A stretch of 64,000 nucleotides of DNA from Nilaparvata lugens. Its lineage: Eukaryota > Arthropoda > Insecta > Hemiptera > Delphacidae. Below, piece by piece: positions 1 through 11,634 of this stretch. The number at the start of each line of letters is the position of its first letter. The first letter of the stretch is position 1. Where the stretch lies: assembly GCF_014356525.2 (NCBI RefSeq), contig NC_052508.1:59619441-59683440 (forward strand), read 5' to 3'. Both the position numbers and the translations under genes were made by a program. The notes under the pieces were generated by a model, which saw only the letters and a program-made list of their open reading frames with translations, was not told the DNA's origin and did not search any database.

Positions 1-267
1 ATTAGCACATATATTGACCCTTTCAGTCTGTCACCATGAGTGAGGATAATAAGAGTGGTGATATGTTTGCTATGCTGAGTGGCAGAGGTTCAAAGTTATT
101 AGTGTTTGAAGGTTTTGAGTTTAAAAAACCATATATATCTATATCTATCACTCACATTGTCTCTGTCATTTAAACAAATTCAGAAATGATAAAGTTGAAA
201 CATTAGAATGAATGATTGATATGATTTGTTTGCTAGAACCAATTTGACAGAGATCAAAGATGACTGT

Positions 268-1195
268 ATCCTAACTAGTAGTTTTGTGAACAGTAGACCT
301 CACGCAGTATTCTCATCCACAAGTACCAGTTGTCAACTGTTTTAAATGTTAACAAACTAAGTTCACGTTTGAATTTGTATTCCATATGATATAATTCATC
401 CAGTTCCGTGAAGATCTTTCTATCTGATGAAAATTAATTTTTTAGAATCAAAAATATTATAATTTCTCCAGCATTATTTAGTTCATTTGTTTATTTTTAT
501 TCACCTATTAAATTAGTTTTTTCGAATGTGAAAATATTGATACTCATGGGCACACATAATAATACCATGACTGCAAAACAAAATATTGAAACCAAAGACC
601 TTAAAGCTGCGATTAGACCAAATTTATTAAGAAAATGTTAATAACTCAATTCTTTTAGATTATATCAGATTGAACATAACTCATCATACACATGATGAAC
701 ATATGTGTTTGTCAACTTCCGTTCAATCTAATAGAATCTATAAGGATTAAGTTATAACCATTTTGTTAATAACTTTGGTGTAAACCCAGCTTAAAGATGC
801 ATACCTCTTTAATGTCTTTGAAACTATAGACCTTATACAAATACAGTAATAGACTGGCTTCTCCACACATCTGTGTGATCACTTGTCAGCTGATTTATGA
901 TGAATAATATTCTATAGTCTGATTTTTACTCTAATATTGGCATATGAAGAAGGCTCCTTTTTCATTTTTATATTATCCTTGAAATGCAAAATTTTCAAAA
1001 ACCTTGTATATACGTCAACGCGCAATTTAAAAAGGAACATACCTGTCAAATTTCATGAAAATCCATTACCGCGTTTCGCCGTAAATGCGCAACATATAAA
1101 TATATAAACATATATAAACATTTAAACATTAAGAGAAATGCCAAACCGTCGACTTGAATCTTAGACCTCACTTCGTTCGGTCAATGAATGATTGA
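268..1195 (+). repeat. Interspersed repeat family A, copy 1 (interrupted)
   Basis: It starts near ACTAGTAGTTTTGTGAACAG and ends CTTGAATCTTAGACCTCACT followed by TCGTTCGGTCAAT. Blocks such as GACTGGCTTCTCCACACATC and AATGCCAAACCGTCGACTTG are shared with 43053-43475, and in inverted, older form with 45013-45790. It is interrupted by a MITE at 607-789. Confidence 0.82.
607..789. mobile_element. MITE with 7-bp target duplication, nested in family A
   Basis: CTTAAAG occurs at both 600-606 and 790-796. Inside, CTGCGATTAGACCAAATTTA pairs with the complement of the right end, CTGGGTTTACACCAAAGTTA, and the arms continue for about 80 bp. Length is 183 bp, with no coding capacity. Confidence 0.8.
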
Positions 1196-1361
1196 TCGTA
1201 CAATCATGGTTCTAGCCCAATCCTTCAATATCAATTAGAATGGAATTATGGGGATAGAAATATGTATCTCATTAACTTGGTTAATATGTTGTCATAATAC
1301 AGTAGTGTTTTGCTTGAAGCTTCCTCAGGATACTGTAGTGAATTTGAATTTCGCTCCTTCA

Positions 1362-2060
1362 GTCGGAGAACGTAATGTCGGCTGCTAGTGAGAGCGAAAT
1401 GGCATCACTCGTGATGACGTCACGGACGTTCACTTTGTTACATTCAATGTGTACGTTCTGTGTACAGTAAATTGTTCCAGTTCCAATCGTAAATTGTTCC
1501 ATCACGTGACTAGTGCAAAATGTTCCCATGGAACGCCATTTCAAAATCGTTGGTTCAAGCTTTTGGCGCGCACATATAAAGTTGATTTACACTAAAATGT
1601 GTAGTTTACTAGCTGCGTGAATGAAGAATGGCTGTTTTACAAACCTACCGTCTAGAAAAGTGTAAATTTCTTTTATTCCATTACTCTCAAATTTTCTATC
1701 GAGAAAAATTCATTTAATGAATGGTTATCAAACATCATTGTTGGTTATGTATTCTATGCTATAGTAAACAAACTATCAGCGCATGCGTAGAGAAGCAAGC
1801 AGACTACTATAATTGACCAATGAGAGCTCAGATAGTTGGAACCTGTTGGAACTGTACCAGGTCGGACAGTTTACCACACTTCGACTGTGGGGCAGAAAGT
1901 TGGAACTGGAACAGGATTCTGGAACAGAATCTGTTAAAATTCCTCCCATGAAACGTGGAACTTTTTACTTGGTAAATTGTGAATCGGACAATTTACCACA
2001 TTCCATGTACACAGAACGGGCCCAATATGTGAGTGGCTGAACACATTCTGACCGTTGGGC
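1362..2060. repeat. Possible degenerate inverted-repeat element
   Basis: CGTTCTGTGTACA at about 1453-1465 has its complement at about 2007-2019, and both sides contain multiple GTAAATTGT/GGAACTGGAACA variants. Arms are patchy, so boundaries are tentative. Confidence 0.3.
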
Positions 2061-2303
2061 GCAATCGGCAGATTCCCAGCTTATTGGCTCGGCAATATTG
2101 TTCATTCATCCTCTCCTCTTCCTCTCTTCTTACTATTCCTTCTCTTTCTCCTCTGCCACCGTGAAATTCTTCCCCCAACACACCTTCGCGAAGAAGGAAC
2201 AGGAAGACGTAGAGAGCCGAGCGGAAATTATTGTATTTATCGCTCCCTTTCACGGCGTCTGCGGGAAGGAACTGAGCTTGCATAAACAGGAGACTCTGAG
2301 ACA

Positions 2304-2390
2304 CTATAGTGAAGATCACTTCAAACTGTCAGCATTATATGAATGGAGAGCATTGATGGTATTGATGACTAATTCTGATTCAATCCCTCC
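2304..2390 (+). repeat. Palindromic repeat family P, copy 1
   Basis: CACTTCAAACTGTCAGCATT, then GAATGGAGAGCATTGATGGT. The right arm is decayed (AATTCTGATTCAATCC). Confidence 0.7.
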
Positions 2391-2496
2391 AAAGAAAGTA
2401 TAGTATGGTAGATTCGGTTTGGGTTGGTCATTGTTTTGAGCAATTCACTAGTAAAACTGATTGCATTCGAGTTGAATGTTCGCCTTATGTCATTTG

Positions 2497-2586
2497 GAGA
2501 GTTTCACTTCAAACTGGCATCATACCTTATGAATAACATCAATGCCTTCTATTCGATCAATGGTGACAGTTTGAGGTGAATCTCAT
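2497..2586 (-). repeat. Palindromic repeat family P, copy 2
   Basis: GTTTCACTTCAAACTGGCAT at the left and GACAGTTTGAGGTGAATCTC at the right; the middle ATAACATCAATGCC shows the minus orientation. Confidence 0.85.
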
Positions 2587-2721
2587 CAATGAAATATAGC
2601 AGAATTCACTTCAATTTCACATGAATCTGTGACGAGGCACATGACAAATTGATAAATAAATGAGATGTAGTGGAGTAGGTTTCTCTCATTATTTTAATCA
2701 AAAATATTGTATAACTAGCAG

Positions 2722-2930
2722 GTTACCCGTGCTCCGCAAGGGTCTACTTTAAAACTTGACAAACTGAAAACTTGACCGAGTGGAGTCTTGAAATAGGCCT
2801 AGAACCATCCTCGGTTAATTAAGAATCTATATGCAAAATTTCAAGTTAATTTCGTGATGATGCGTCAAACATAAATTTCCTATCTCGTACGTATAAGCCA
2901 GATCTTTTCTTTATTATAGTATAGATAAGT
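2722..2930 (+). repeat. Retroelement-like repeat with CCCGTGCTCCGC motif
   Basis: ACTAGCAGGTTACCCGTGCT followed by CCGCAAGGG at the start, and TCTTTATTATAGTATAGAT at the end, are typical of RTE/SINE-type 3' ends in insects (from familiarity). There is no second copy in this window. Confidence 0.5.
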
Positions 2931-3117
2931 TCTTCAACTTGGTACTAACATAATAAAGTGACAGGATTCAAATCTTGTTTAGAAACCTTCCTCAACTTAA
3001 TGTCAACCTGACAAAGTTAGACTGGTTATTGATTCAGTTATCAATTTTAACCATTTGTTTCGAAGAGGTAGTCTCTAGATTATAGCATCTATATTAACAT
3101 TATGGTATGTACATTCA

Positions 3118-3169
3118 ATTAATAATAATAATAATAATAATAATAAAATAATAATAATAATAATAATAA

Positions 3170-3211
<42 letters not shown>

Positions 3212-3330
3212 GTTTATTCCTTTAAGTATACAGAATATACAATTGGAAACGTCAGCCATAAATTAAATTAAGATCTAAACAAATAATAATAATAAAATAA
3301 TAATAAACACAGAATAATAGTATTAATAAA
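3118..3330 (+). repeat. (AAT)n microsatellite region
   Basis: Long AAT runs at 3121-3210 interrupted by AAAT, with shorter runs to about 3330. Confidence 0.95.
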
Positions 3331-4735
3331 ATAGAATAATAGTAATCATGTCAATTCCTCAAATTCTATGTACTATAATACAATAATATTACTTTAAAGT
3401 ATAATGTCAATAGGAAATATAAACTATAATGTCAATAGGAATATAATTATTATATTCATGTCCCATGAATGAAATTTGAACATTAATTCTGAAAAATCTA
3501 GAAGAAAAATTGAAATTTGGGCTTCGAGGAGGCGAAGGAGATTGGCGTTTTTAGAATCTATGTGCAAAATCTGGAGATCTATATCATTCCCATTTTTCTG
3601 GTATGCAATCCACAAGTTGGCATGTTTAGATGCGAACAAACACAACCCTACTCTCTCTTATTATATAGATTCGCTTTTCCTAAGGTATTTGTGTTCTAAA
3701 TAAAATATTTGCTTTCAATAGATATGAGTAGTTAGTATGTAGAATGGATAGAGGTAGAATATCAATGAAGGTGGGAAGGGGCGCTCACATGCCTACTACA
3801 GACTGCGTCCATGAAATTCTTGGGGGAGGCTCGAAATCAAATTTCGGGGGAACCCAAAAATGTCATTAGTATTTAAGATGACTACTGACATAGTTTAATG
3901 TATAGGGGGGGAAAAATGATTTATAGGGGAAATGAAAGCTCCACTTATAGTGAAGTTGGAACCTGAATTTTTCTCTTGATTACCATCTGAGGTGAGTAGA
4001 GACAAAGTATGTTCGTCTCAAATTCTGAACGAAACTAAGATGGTCAATCCAACAAAGGTAATTCTAGTTTGAGTTATTTCTCAAATTTCTCAATTTCACT
4101 CCAGTTATTACTCCAGTAATAACTCCATTTATCAACAGTTTAACAAATTTGAGAATGAATATTACTCACTCAGGTTTAATCCAATCTGTAATAATCTATC
4201 TGGCGTGAAATTAGTTGCAGCCAGACATAGAACATTTGAGTCAGTCTGCTGCAAGTGACAAGTGACTGGAATTTAGTCGCAATATAATTGTAAGTGGGGG
4301 GGGGGGGGTAATGACAACAACTATTCCGCCGTTGTAGGTTTCAGGTCTGAGCAATTCCCAGGGGTCTGTGGCTTTGTCTGGCCGACCTTATCAGTATTTG
4401 CCCGTTAATAAGATTCAGTGTCCTACATAGCAGCTCTAGCAGCAAGCAGCACTAGACAGTAGTAGTGTGCCAAGTTGGGAGAATGCCGGTTGTCTGAGTC
4501 TCTCATAATCATGATGATACCTATCTTGCGATTCTGTCTAGGTTTCAGGTGATGCAAAATTCGGGTTACTCGCAAACTTGATGATATTCTAGTCACAATA
4601 TAGATCAAATCAAACTCTCTGAAAATAGTTACAAAAATGATTTGTACACAATACAGAATAGTCTTCTTCTTCTATCCAACGCCTGTACAGAATAGTATAG
4701 AATAATACGAGTAACCAATACAAGAGTACAAACCC
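3331..4735. other. No recognisable gene
   Basis: AT-rich sequence. Short open frames at 3424-3703 and 4423-4608 have no recognisable domain, and there is a poly-G run. Confidence 0.5.
4297..4308 (+). repeat. Poly-G run
   Basis: AAGTGGGGGGGGGGGGTAAT; unusual in this AT-rich sequence and prone to length error. Confidence 0.85.
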
Positions 4736-4960
4736 TATTATATTAAGCGAGCAATTTCTGTATCAATATATCAAGTTATTTTTATGTCTGGTTATTTATG
4801 TTCAACGGATCTCGAAAACGGCTCTAACGATTTTCACGAAATTTGGAACAAAGTAGGTTTATGATATAAAAATTCGATTGCACTAGGTCTCATCCTTGGG
4901 AAAACTCGCTGTACGACATTTAAAGGATAATTCATCCTTGGCTGAAACAGCTGTGGATAG
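4736..4960 (-). repeat. Interspersed repeat family B, 3' fragment (inverted)
   Basis: Starts TTATATTAAGCGAGCAATTT and continues TTCAACGGATCTCGAAAACG, GATTGCACTAGGTCTCATCC and GATAATTCATCCTTG, the reverse complement of the long copy at 43.98-44.27 kb. Confidence 0.78.
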
Positions 4961-5214
4961 TAGAAAAATGAGTGAGCGAGTGAGTCTCTTGAAAATCAAA
5001 ATATCGCATCCCCGAAATTCATTAACTGACGTACAGCCAGCTGTAAAATATGAACATTATAATTTTAGAGAATTGTGTTCTTTTTATCAATGAATAAAAA
5101 TAATGAGCGAAACTCCGTGCACCAATATTTTAATACTAAATATTCAAATTTTAATTAAATAGAATAATAGTAAAGAATATAATAGTAAAGACTTGCTTTA
5201 TATTATACTAGATT

Positions 5215-5585
5215 CAACTGAATGTTTCTAACAATACATACGAGGAGTATGGGATTATACACTATAATGGACTGAATAACTAGATTGAGTGAATAAATAG
5301 ATCATTATGTGAACAGAAAACAGTTACAGTTCATATTTAAGGTGTGAGGTGTGAGTAGTGAGTAAATTGTCCCACCTTTAACACAGGCTGTGTTAAACAC
5401 ACGGATTCAAATGGATGTTTCTAACAAAACATACGAGGAGTATGGGATTATACACTATAATGGACTGAATAACTGGATTGAGTTAATAAATAGATCGTTA
5501 TGTGAACAGAAAACAGTTACAGTACATGCTTAAGGTGTGAGGTGTGAATAGTGAGTAAATTGTCCTACCTTTAACACAGGCTGTT
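5215..5585 (+). repeat. Tandem duplication, unit about 193 bp
   Basis: ATGTTTCTAACAA begins at 5222 and again at 5415, each followed by CATACGAGGAGTATGGGATT, then ACAGAAAACAGTTACAGT and CCTTTAACACAGGCTGT. The two units differ at about 10-15 positions. Confidence 0.9.
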
Positions 5586-5839
5586 GTCTGTGAGTGAGGC
5601 TGAATCTGGAATACAGAGGTGATTATATAGATGAATATAAGAGGTGATTTGCAGGATTTCTATTTGAAATTATATTTTGAGACTAGGAGAATATTAGGAG
5701 ATTCATCTTATTGAAATTGAATTTCAACAATGGAATTACTATAGCTTGAGCTTCTTCTCTTCTAAAGTGTAATGTATCAAGAAAGGAAATCATAATTCCA
5801 TCCATCCTTCTATTCTACCATATTATGCCAAGTCCAGTG

Positions 5840-6851
5840 CACATAAAGGTGTGTACAGATAAACGCGCCTCCAACACGCTCCCCGCACGCTCCGCACTCG
5901 CTCCGATCATGAACGTTACGCGAGATGCTACGCAAAGGTTCGATTGAGGTTCGAAGGATGATCGATCCGCTCTTTTCTTATTGTTGACTTCGCTACAACC
6001 CAACCTCACAAAATGTGGAACGTTCAATCCAGCTGATCGGGTGACAAAACTAAATAAAATATTCTGACCAGGGGATTGCTGGGTAGCCTAATAATGCATT
6101 ATTTATTTATTTATTTATTCGTGGAAACAATAACAAATCATATAAATATGATTGGGAAGGAACAGCAGGCTTGGCCCAAAACTATTACATTCCCAAATTT
6201 TGATTACATGTCCAAAAAATAGGTTATGTTTCTTCTGTGAAAAGTTCAAGCTCAACTTTCGTCCAAAAATAAATATGGGATGCAAATTTTAAATTTAGAA
6301 AAATTAAAACACCAAATTATAGTTAAATATTACACTTAATTATCACTGCACATTGAATTAATTAAGTTATTTTATGAATTTTGAAGCCAAAAATACACAC
6401 AAATTATGTTTATATAAAAAATGTATAATGAATATTATGACTATTTCATTCATTCTAATGTTTTATAATAAAAGATAATGTCTGTCAATGTTTCAGAAGG
6501 TGAAAAGCTTGATTGGGAGGTCAGCTTCTTTCTTCTAAATGCTAATATGCTAGTACCTATTATTATAAATTTTATATATATTTATATTATTTAATTTAAT
6601 AATTGATTATCAATTTTAATAATTTTATTTGCTAACACAGAGATCGTAACTATTAACAAACATTACAAACAATAACATTGACCACGCATGCGCAACTATT
6701 GGTTAGTTCGACCTAGTAGCTTGCCAAGCTCAACCTCTGTTACACGCTCTTCTCGCGTTCCACTCTTGCACCCCGGTCGATCATCAATCGCTCTGCTCGA
6801 GTGACGTTCGATTGCGGAGCAGAGCGAAAGTCTGTACGCACCTTTATAATG
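5840..6851. mobile_element. TIR element with hAT-like ends, interrupted by another repeat
   Basis: The left end CACATAAAGGTGTGTACAGA and the right end's complement CATTATAAAGGTGCGTACAGAC match. Both sides continue into CG-rich sequence with CGCTCCGC/GCTCTGCTCCGC and clusters of GATCGA. AAAGGTGCGTACAGAC ends are common on insect hAT-type MITEs. The centre contains a LINE/SINE-like tail (6092-6360). No transposase was seen. Confidence 0.66.
6092..6360 (-). repeat. Retroelement 3' end with (AATA)n tail
   Basis: On the minus strand the piece ends in repeated AATA units (6100-6119). Upstream it contains TTTTGGGCCAAGCCTGCTGT and CCTTCCCAATCAT, which reappear diverged at 43.6 kb. It is nested within the TIR element. 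Confidence 0.5.
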
Positions 6852-6939
6852 AGGATCATCCTCAGCAAAAACTAATATGAATCAAGTTTGAAAAGTAAGA
6901 TACAGATCCGACTTTCACACTTGTCAAAAAGTACACACC

Positions 6940-7039
6940 ACTTTTGACTCTCCACTTCTGATTGTCAGCATTCCTTGCCGATAATATCGATCCTTTCCAT
7001 TCAACCAATGCGGTCGGTTTGAAGTGAATTTCACTGTAG
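6940..7039 (-). repeat. Palindromic repeat family P, copy 3
   Basis: GATTGTCAGCATTCCTTGCC on the left arm and GGTTTGAAGTGAATTTCACT on the right, with CATTCAACCAATGCG between. Confidence 0.8.
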
Positions 7040-7083
7040 CAAATCTCGCATGAAAATCTAGTGTGTGCGTGAATGCGATTGGT

Positions 7084-7181
7084 CTATAGTGAGATTCTCT
7101 TATATTTGGCAGCAATCCTTGTGTATTTAGCATCAACCCTTACCACTCAACCAATTCTGACAGCATGAATTGAACTACAGC
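7084..7181 (-). repeat. Palindromic repeat family P, copy 4
   Basis: ATAGTGAGATTCTCTTATAT at the left; CACTCAACCAATTCTGACAG at the right. It lies 45 bp from copy 3, forming a cluster. Confidence 0.8.
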
Positions 7182-7404
7182 TACACTGTGGATGGTGTAA
7201 ACTAGTGGAGAGTTCAGCAATGGTTCCCCAGGGATGCGAGGCCAGGGAACTGCTGACTGCAGGGTCCCAAGGGAGGAAGCCAATGGGATGAGGGAAGAAC
7301 GGGATAGGTTATGACACCCTAGGTCCCACAGCCAATGACAGGCCACGTACCCGATATCCAGTTATCCCCACAAAACACATAAAAGTCCCCAGTTGCTTGC
7401 TGTT

Positions 7405-7500
7405 CTAGTGAGACTCACCTTAGACTGTCAGAGTTGGTTAAATGAGCAGCGTTGGTGTTATCCTATGAGGAATACTGACAAAATGTGGTGTATCTCATAG
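7405..7500 (+). repeat. Palindromic repeat family P, copy 5
   Basis: CTAGTGAGACTCACCTTAGA then CTGTCAGAGTTGG; the right arm GAGGAATACTGACAAAATGT is followed by ATCTCATAG. Confidence 0.82.
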
Positions 7501-7554
7501 CGAATCTGGTCAGCTCGACACTTCATGTTCGATTTCAACGGAAACTTTCGCAAT

Positions 7555-7890
7555 GGTTATTTCTTCTTGTTCATCTTCCTCCTCCTTTTCTTCTCCTCCT
7601 CCTCCTTCTTCTTCTTCTTCTACTCCCACTTCTCCCCCTTCACCTCCTCCTCCTTCTTCTTCTCCTTCTTCTTCTACATTTCCACCTTCTCCTCCTCCTC
7701 GTACTCCTCCTCCTCCTCCTTCTTCTTCTTCTTCTTCTTCTTCTTCTTCTTCTTCTTCTTCTTCTTTTCCTCCTCCTCCTCCTCCTCCTCATCCTCCTCC
7801 TACTCCTCCTCCTCCTCCTCCATATTCTTCTGCTTCTTCTTCTCCTCCTCCCTCCTCTTCTTCTTCTTCTTCTTCCTCCACCCTCCTTTT
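7555..7890 (+). repeat. TTC/TCC compound microsatellite
   Basis: Over 300 bp of nearly pure pyrimidine made of TTC and TCC units. All frames are open, giving poly-Leu, poly-Ser/Pro, poly-Phe or, on the other strand, poly-Arg/Glu translations with no coding meaning. Confidence 0.97.
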
Positions 7891-8151
7891 GGTGGAGAGC
7901 TAGTGGGAAGGATATTTTTAATATTCTTTCCGAAGAATGGACATTGATATGTCCAAAGCTCCGCCAATTTATGTAGATGCATAACAATATTATCTATAGT
8001 TATCACAAATTGCTTTTTTAATATCATATACAGTTTAATAATAATTTTCTTAGTTTATATTATGTAAATGCATCTATAATTTTGCTGTATTGTAAGCTAC
8101 TGTATAAAAGTGTATAAGCCAGTATATATTGTTGTAATCTACATGAATGAA

Positions 8152-8178
8152 GTACTCAATCAATCAATCAATCAATCC
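8152..8178 (+). repeat. (CAAT)n microsatellite
   Basis: Five to six CAAT units followed by a short TTC-rich tract. Confidence 0.9.
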
Positions 8179-8230
8179 TCTTCTCCTTCTTCATCTTCTT
8201 CCTCCTTTTCCTCCTTTTCTTCTCGTTCAT

Positions 8231-9514
8231 GAAGGTTATTATATCATGACACTTATGCTCAGATTACTCTAAGCGATTCACAGTCTTGATTATCGTGGGC
8301 CTGTTTGGTTATACTTGTTTCTAATTTAACCGCGGTTAACTGACATCAACGCTCTAGCGTCCGGATTGTTCATTGTCTAGTTCTTGTGGCATTGATTCCC
8401 TTCCAGATGACATCACTTAACACCATAATATCATAATATTAAACTAGTTGGTGTGAGTGCAACCGAAATTGACTGATGCACCGCAATGCATACAAATAAT
8501 ATCTATCGAACATAATGAACGGTTATGTACATGAACGAACGTTTATTTCATTACTTCAAAATATTATTCCAATAATGTACTAAATAAACTGTTGAAGCCT
8601 ATGTAATGTTTTCTGAATACTCAAGTTCAACTCCAGCCCAGTATGTTGCATTAACTGCAAGTCTATTTTGCATCAAATCATTGCTATAGAAGACATTCAA
8701 CTCGAAAACTATTTTGTTGAGCTCTAACCAAGAATCTAATCAATTTCAATTTGTTGCGAACCCTCAAACCAAAGTTAATCATGCGTATTGGAGCGCCCCA
8801 TGAATTTTCGAAGGGTTTCTCCTCTTCTATAGTTAGATTCACTTCTTAACAGTCAGCATTTGTTTAATGAAAAGCTCTGATATCATTTTCACGGAATGAT
8901 GAAAAATTTATGGTCACTATGTTACTATAGCATATACATAGTTCTTTTAGATGAGGGGATCACTGTTTGTGTATAATATAGGTATAATAGGGCGGTGTAG
9001 TTTCTAGTACATCCCAATAGTATCCTAGTATATAAAACAAGAAATTGTTCCCTTCTAGTAGGCCTATAGATATACTCATGTTATTTTCTGAGTGATCTCA
9101 CTGTTTGACTAACCCCTTATAATTAGCTGCTTTTCCCTAGGGTGTGATCAAGCACTTTCAAAATGTATTCCTAATAAAAATCACTATGAAATAATGGCAT
9201 GACAGAATTTGGAGGGTGTTAATACGCGTAGGAGGGATGATTAAATTCCCTGAGGAATCAGGGATGAGTCAGACTAGACATCCCTGTCAGTCCTATCAGT
9301 TACAGGGATAGAAATTCCGATAGGTTAGTCATTCTTGTTGAACTACGAATGAAAATAATTATATCTACCAAATTATTTATCTCACTTGGGCCTTGATACC
9401 ATGCAATTTATCTACCTCATCTGTCTATCTTATTAATCTATCTACAGCTACAGATTGAATTCCTCTATTCATATAGACTTCAATGTTTGCTGGCTCGTAC
9501 TGTACACTGAAAAA
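8231..9514. other. No recognisable gene
   Basis: Contains the perfect palindrome TTAACCGCGGTTAA (about 8327-8340) and a half copy of family P; otherwise featureless. Confidence 0.5.
8828..8900 (+). repeat. Palindromic repeat family P, half copy 6
   Basis: TATAGTTAGATTCACTTCTT then AACAGTCAGCATTTG. Only the left arm is clear. Confidence 0.5.
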
Positions 9515-9632
9515 TGTGAATTCGTATGGCTTTTTGTTGGTGAGGAGTCCCTTGCGGGAAGGTATCACCTTTGCCTGAATATAATTATCATTCAAGCCGT
9601 CAATGAGCCACACCGCTGTCATATTTCAGCCA
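9515..9632 (-). mobile_element. SINE 3' fragment (same family as 16.7 kb)
   Basis: On the + strand GAATTCGTATGGCTTTTTGT and GGAGTCCCTTGCGGGAAGGT match the copy at 16.7 kb, as do the following segments up to ATATTTCAGCC. The B box and the 5' half are absent. Confidence 0.75.
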
Positions 9633-10441
9633 CCAATAATTTACATCAATTCACAATAGATGACAATATAGCCGATTATTTGACAAACTATACAGAGCAT
9701 GAAGAATTATTGAATGAGCATAGAAAATTCCCTAATTGTTACTTGAGACTCGAGCTGTCGGCTTGTTTGTATGTTGGACAGAAACTTTCGATTGCTTCCA
9801 TTAATTGAACTCACATTACTAACACATATTGTTCAAACTTTTATACAGATCGAGTTCGTTGGCCATCGAAATTGATTCATTCATTCATCCTGCTTGTTGG
9901 TTTTAACAGTATAAGATTTGAAGAGCGTAAGGAGAAAATCGTAGTGATTTATTATTACAAATTAAAGATCAGCTGTCAGCTGGAATATCATAATTATTTC
10001 AAGTAATGATGCATTCATACTTACATTAATGCAACTTTTCACCTTACTCAGGGCCATGTGCACCATCTACGTTTAACAGTAAACCACGTTCACTTGTAGA
10101 TATGGTTGCATTTATCATAATGTGTTTCATACGGGGTTCAAACAAATAGCTGACTATTCTCAGTCTAAACTGAGTATCTGAATACGGGCCTCAGCAACCA
10201 TTAGAAAAGCTGATAGAATATCAGCAGCATTTTCAACGAGCTCTACAGCACGATGGCTCACTAGCTATTGAGAATAATCTGAAGTAAGGGAATCCAAGTT
10301 TGGTCAACGTCCATGCAAATCCAACATCTCACTTCATGATTCATGAATCATTCAATTATCATTAATTCTTTATACTCAGAATATGGAAGCTGTCTCTTCA
10401 GTTACACTCTATCCGATTCAGTGGTGCATTACCGCAGATAA
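9633..10441. other. No recognisable gene
   Basis: Nothing beyond AT-rich sequence; the open frame ending at 9808 begins with TTG and crosses the SINE fragment. Confidence 0.5.
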
Positions 10442-10545
10442 TTGAGACTCACCGCTTCTTATACACTCCTTGACAGTCAGCATTTCTTACTGAAAGAACA
10501 CCAAGGCACCCTATTCAGCCAATGATGGCAGTTGAGAATGAAATT
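10442..10545 (-). repeat. Palindromic repeat family P, copy 7
   Basis: TTGAGACTCACCGC, TTGACAGTCAGCATTTCTTA, then ATTCAGCCAATGATGGCAGT and GAGAATGAAATTAG. Confidence 0.75.
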
Positions 10546-10683
10546 AGCAGTAGAAACAAAAATAATACACCGTGTGCACTGTCTGCATAAATTGTGATCC
10601 TGCAGAAACTGCAAATGTTCATTACAACTGAAATATGCAAAATTTGATTCAAATCAACTTAAATTGTAGTCATGCGTACATGA

Positions 10684-10778
10684 TAGTGAGTTTCACTTCA
10701 AACTATCAGCATTGTCTCTATGTGAAGCATCGATGTTATTCAAAAGGAATTCTGACAGTATGAAGTGGATACCATAGA
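10684..10778 (+). repeat. Palindromic repeat family P, copy 8
   Basis: TAGTGAGTTTCACTTCAAAC, TATCAGCATTG, GAAGCATCGATGTTATT, then GGAATTCTGACAGTATGAAG. Confidence 0.88.
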
Positions 10779-10899
10779 TAAAATAAGGACAGGTTATAGC
10801 TAGTTGTTCGGAAATTTCAATTCAGATGTAGACTAAAAAGCTTGAATAGAAGAAGTTATCCAATATGAAGTTATTATAAGGCTGAGATTATTATGTTAT

Positions 10900-10972
10900 A
10901 ATGTGATTCACTCCAAACTGCTAGGATTGAAGTTTTTAAAAGAGAAGCTGACATTTTGAAGTGAAACCTACT
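10900..10972 (+). repeat. Palindromic repeat family P, copy 9 (short)
   Basis: AATGTGATTCACTCCAAACT and AAGCTGACATTTTGAAGTGA flank a shortened middle. Confidence 0.78.
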
Positions 10973-11546
10973 ATATTTGATGTATTAAAAGCTCATATGA
11001 CCCAAGAACATTAATGTCTGATCTCTATAATACACAATTACATAAGAACACAATCTGTACAAAACGCAATCAGATACGCAATGTTCTGCTCAGATTAATC
11101 TCCATTGTTCAAATTCAATACAGATTCTAAGTATTTTAAGTCTTATAAGTCAGTCGTATAGATACCCAAAATTATAAATCTTCAGTGGAACAGTTGCTTT
11201 TTGTGGCTTCTGGGAGGTTTCCCATTTAAAACCTGTAGATCGGTCCGATTGTCCGTCGGTTCAGATAAGTTTCACGGCGATTAATGTAGCCGCCCACACG
11301 GTCCGATAAAACAGTACGATAAAACTTGTTCAGATCACCGTTCTGCGCAGGCGTAGTAGACCTGTTCATACATTTTTTTTCAATAGGTTGTTTTCCCATT
11401 TTATTTGGCATCGTGTTCCAATTTCCACATGGTGGGATCATCTTTCATAACAGTTCAGAAAAGGCGGTTGTTTTTCTTAATTGTTTCCGGTGATTGGTTA
11501 TTAGCAATAGGCTGTTTGTTTTTGATGTTTAATTGAGTTGATATCG
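10973..11546. other. Unassigned, partly GC-rich
   Basis: About 11226-11441 is richer in GC (GATCGGTCCGATTGTCCGTC, TGCGCAGGCGTAGTAGACC) and open on the minus strand for 71 codons, without a recognisable domain; possibly a DNA-transposon piece. Confidence 0.35.
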
Positions 11547-11634
11547 TAAGATCCACTTGGAACCGTTAGCATTGGCTGAATGGGAAGCAGTGATGTTATA
11601 GACGACGATTTCTGTCACTTTCAAATGAATCTGC
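11547..11634 (+). repeat. Palindromic repeat family P, copy 10
   Basis: GATCCACTTGGAACCGTTAG, CATTGGCTGAATGGGAAGCA, GTGATGTTAT and then CTGTCACTTTCAAATGAATC. Confidence 0.75.

Noticed and set aside
5215..5585. Regular repeat spacing suggesting a CRISPR-like array
   Set aside because: Only two long units of about 193 bp in tandem in an animal genome; no short repeats with unique spacers.
7485..7976. 163-codon poly-Leu frame and overlapping poly-Ser/Pro and poly-Phe frames
   Set aside because: Direct product of a TTC/TCC microsatellite; every frame is open and the composition has no protein-like complexity.
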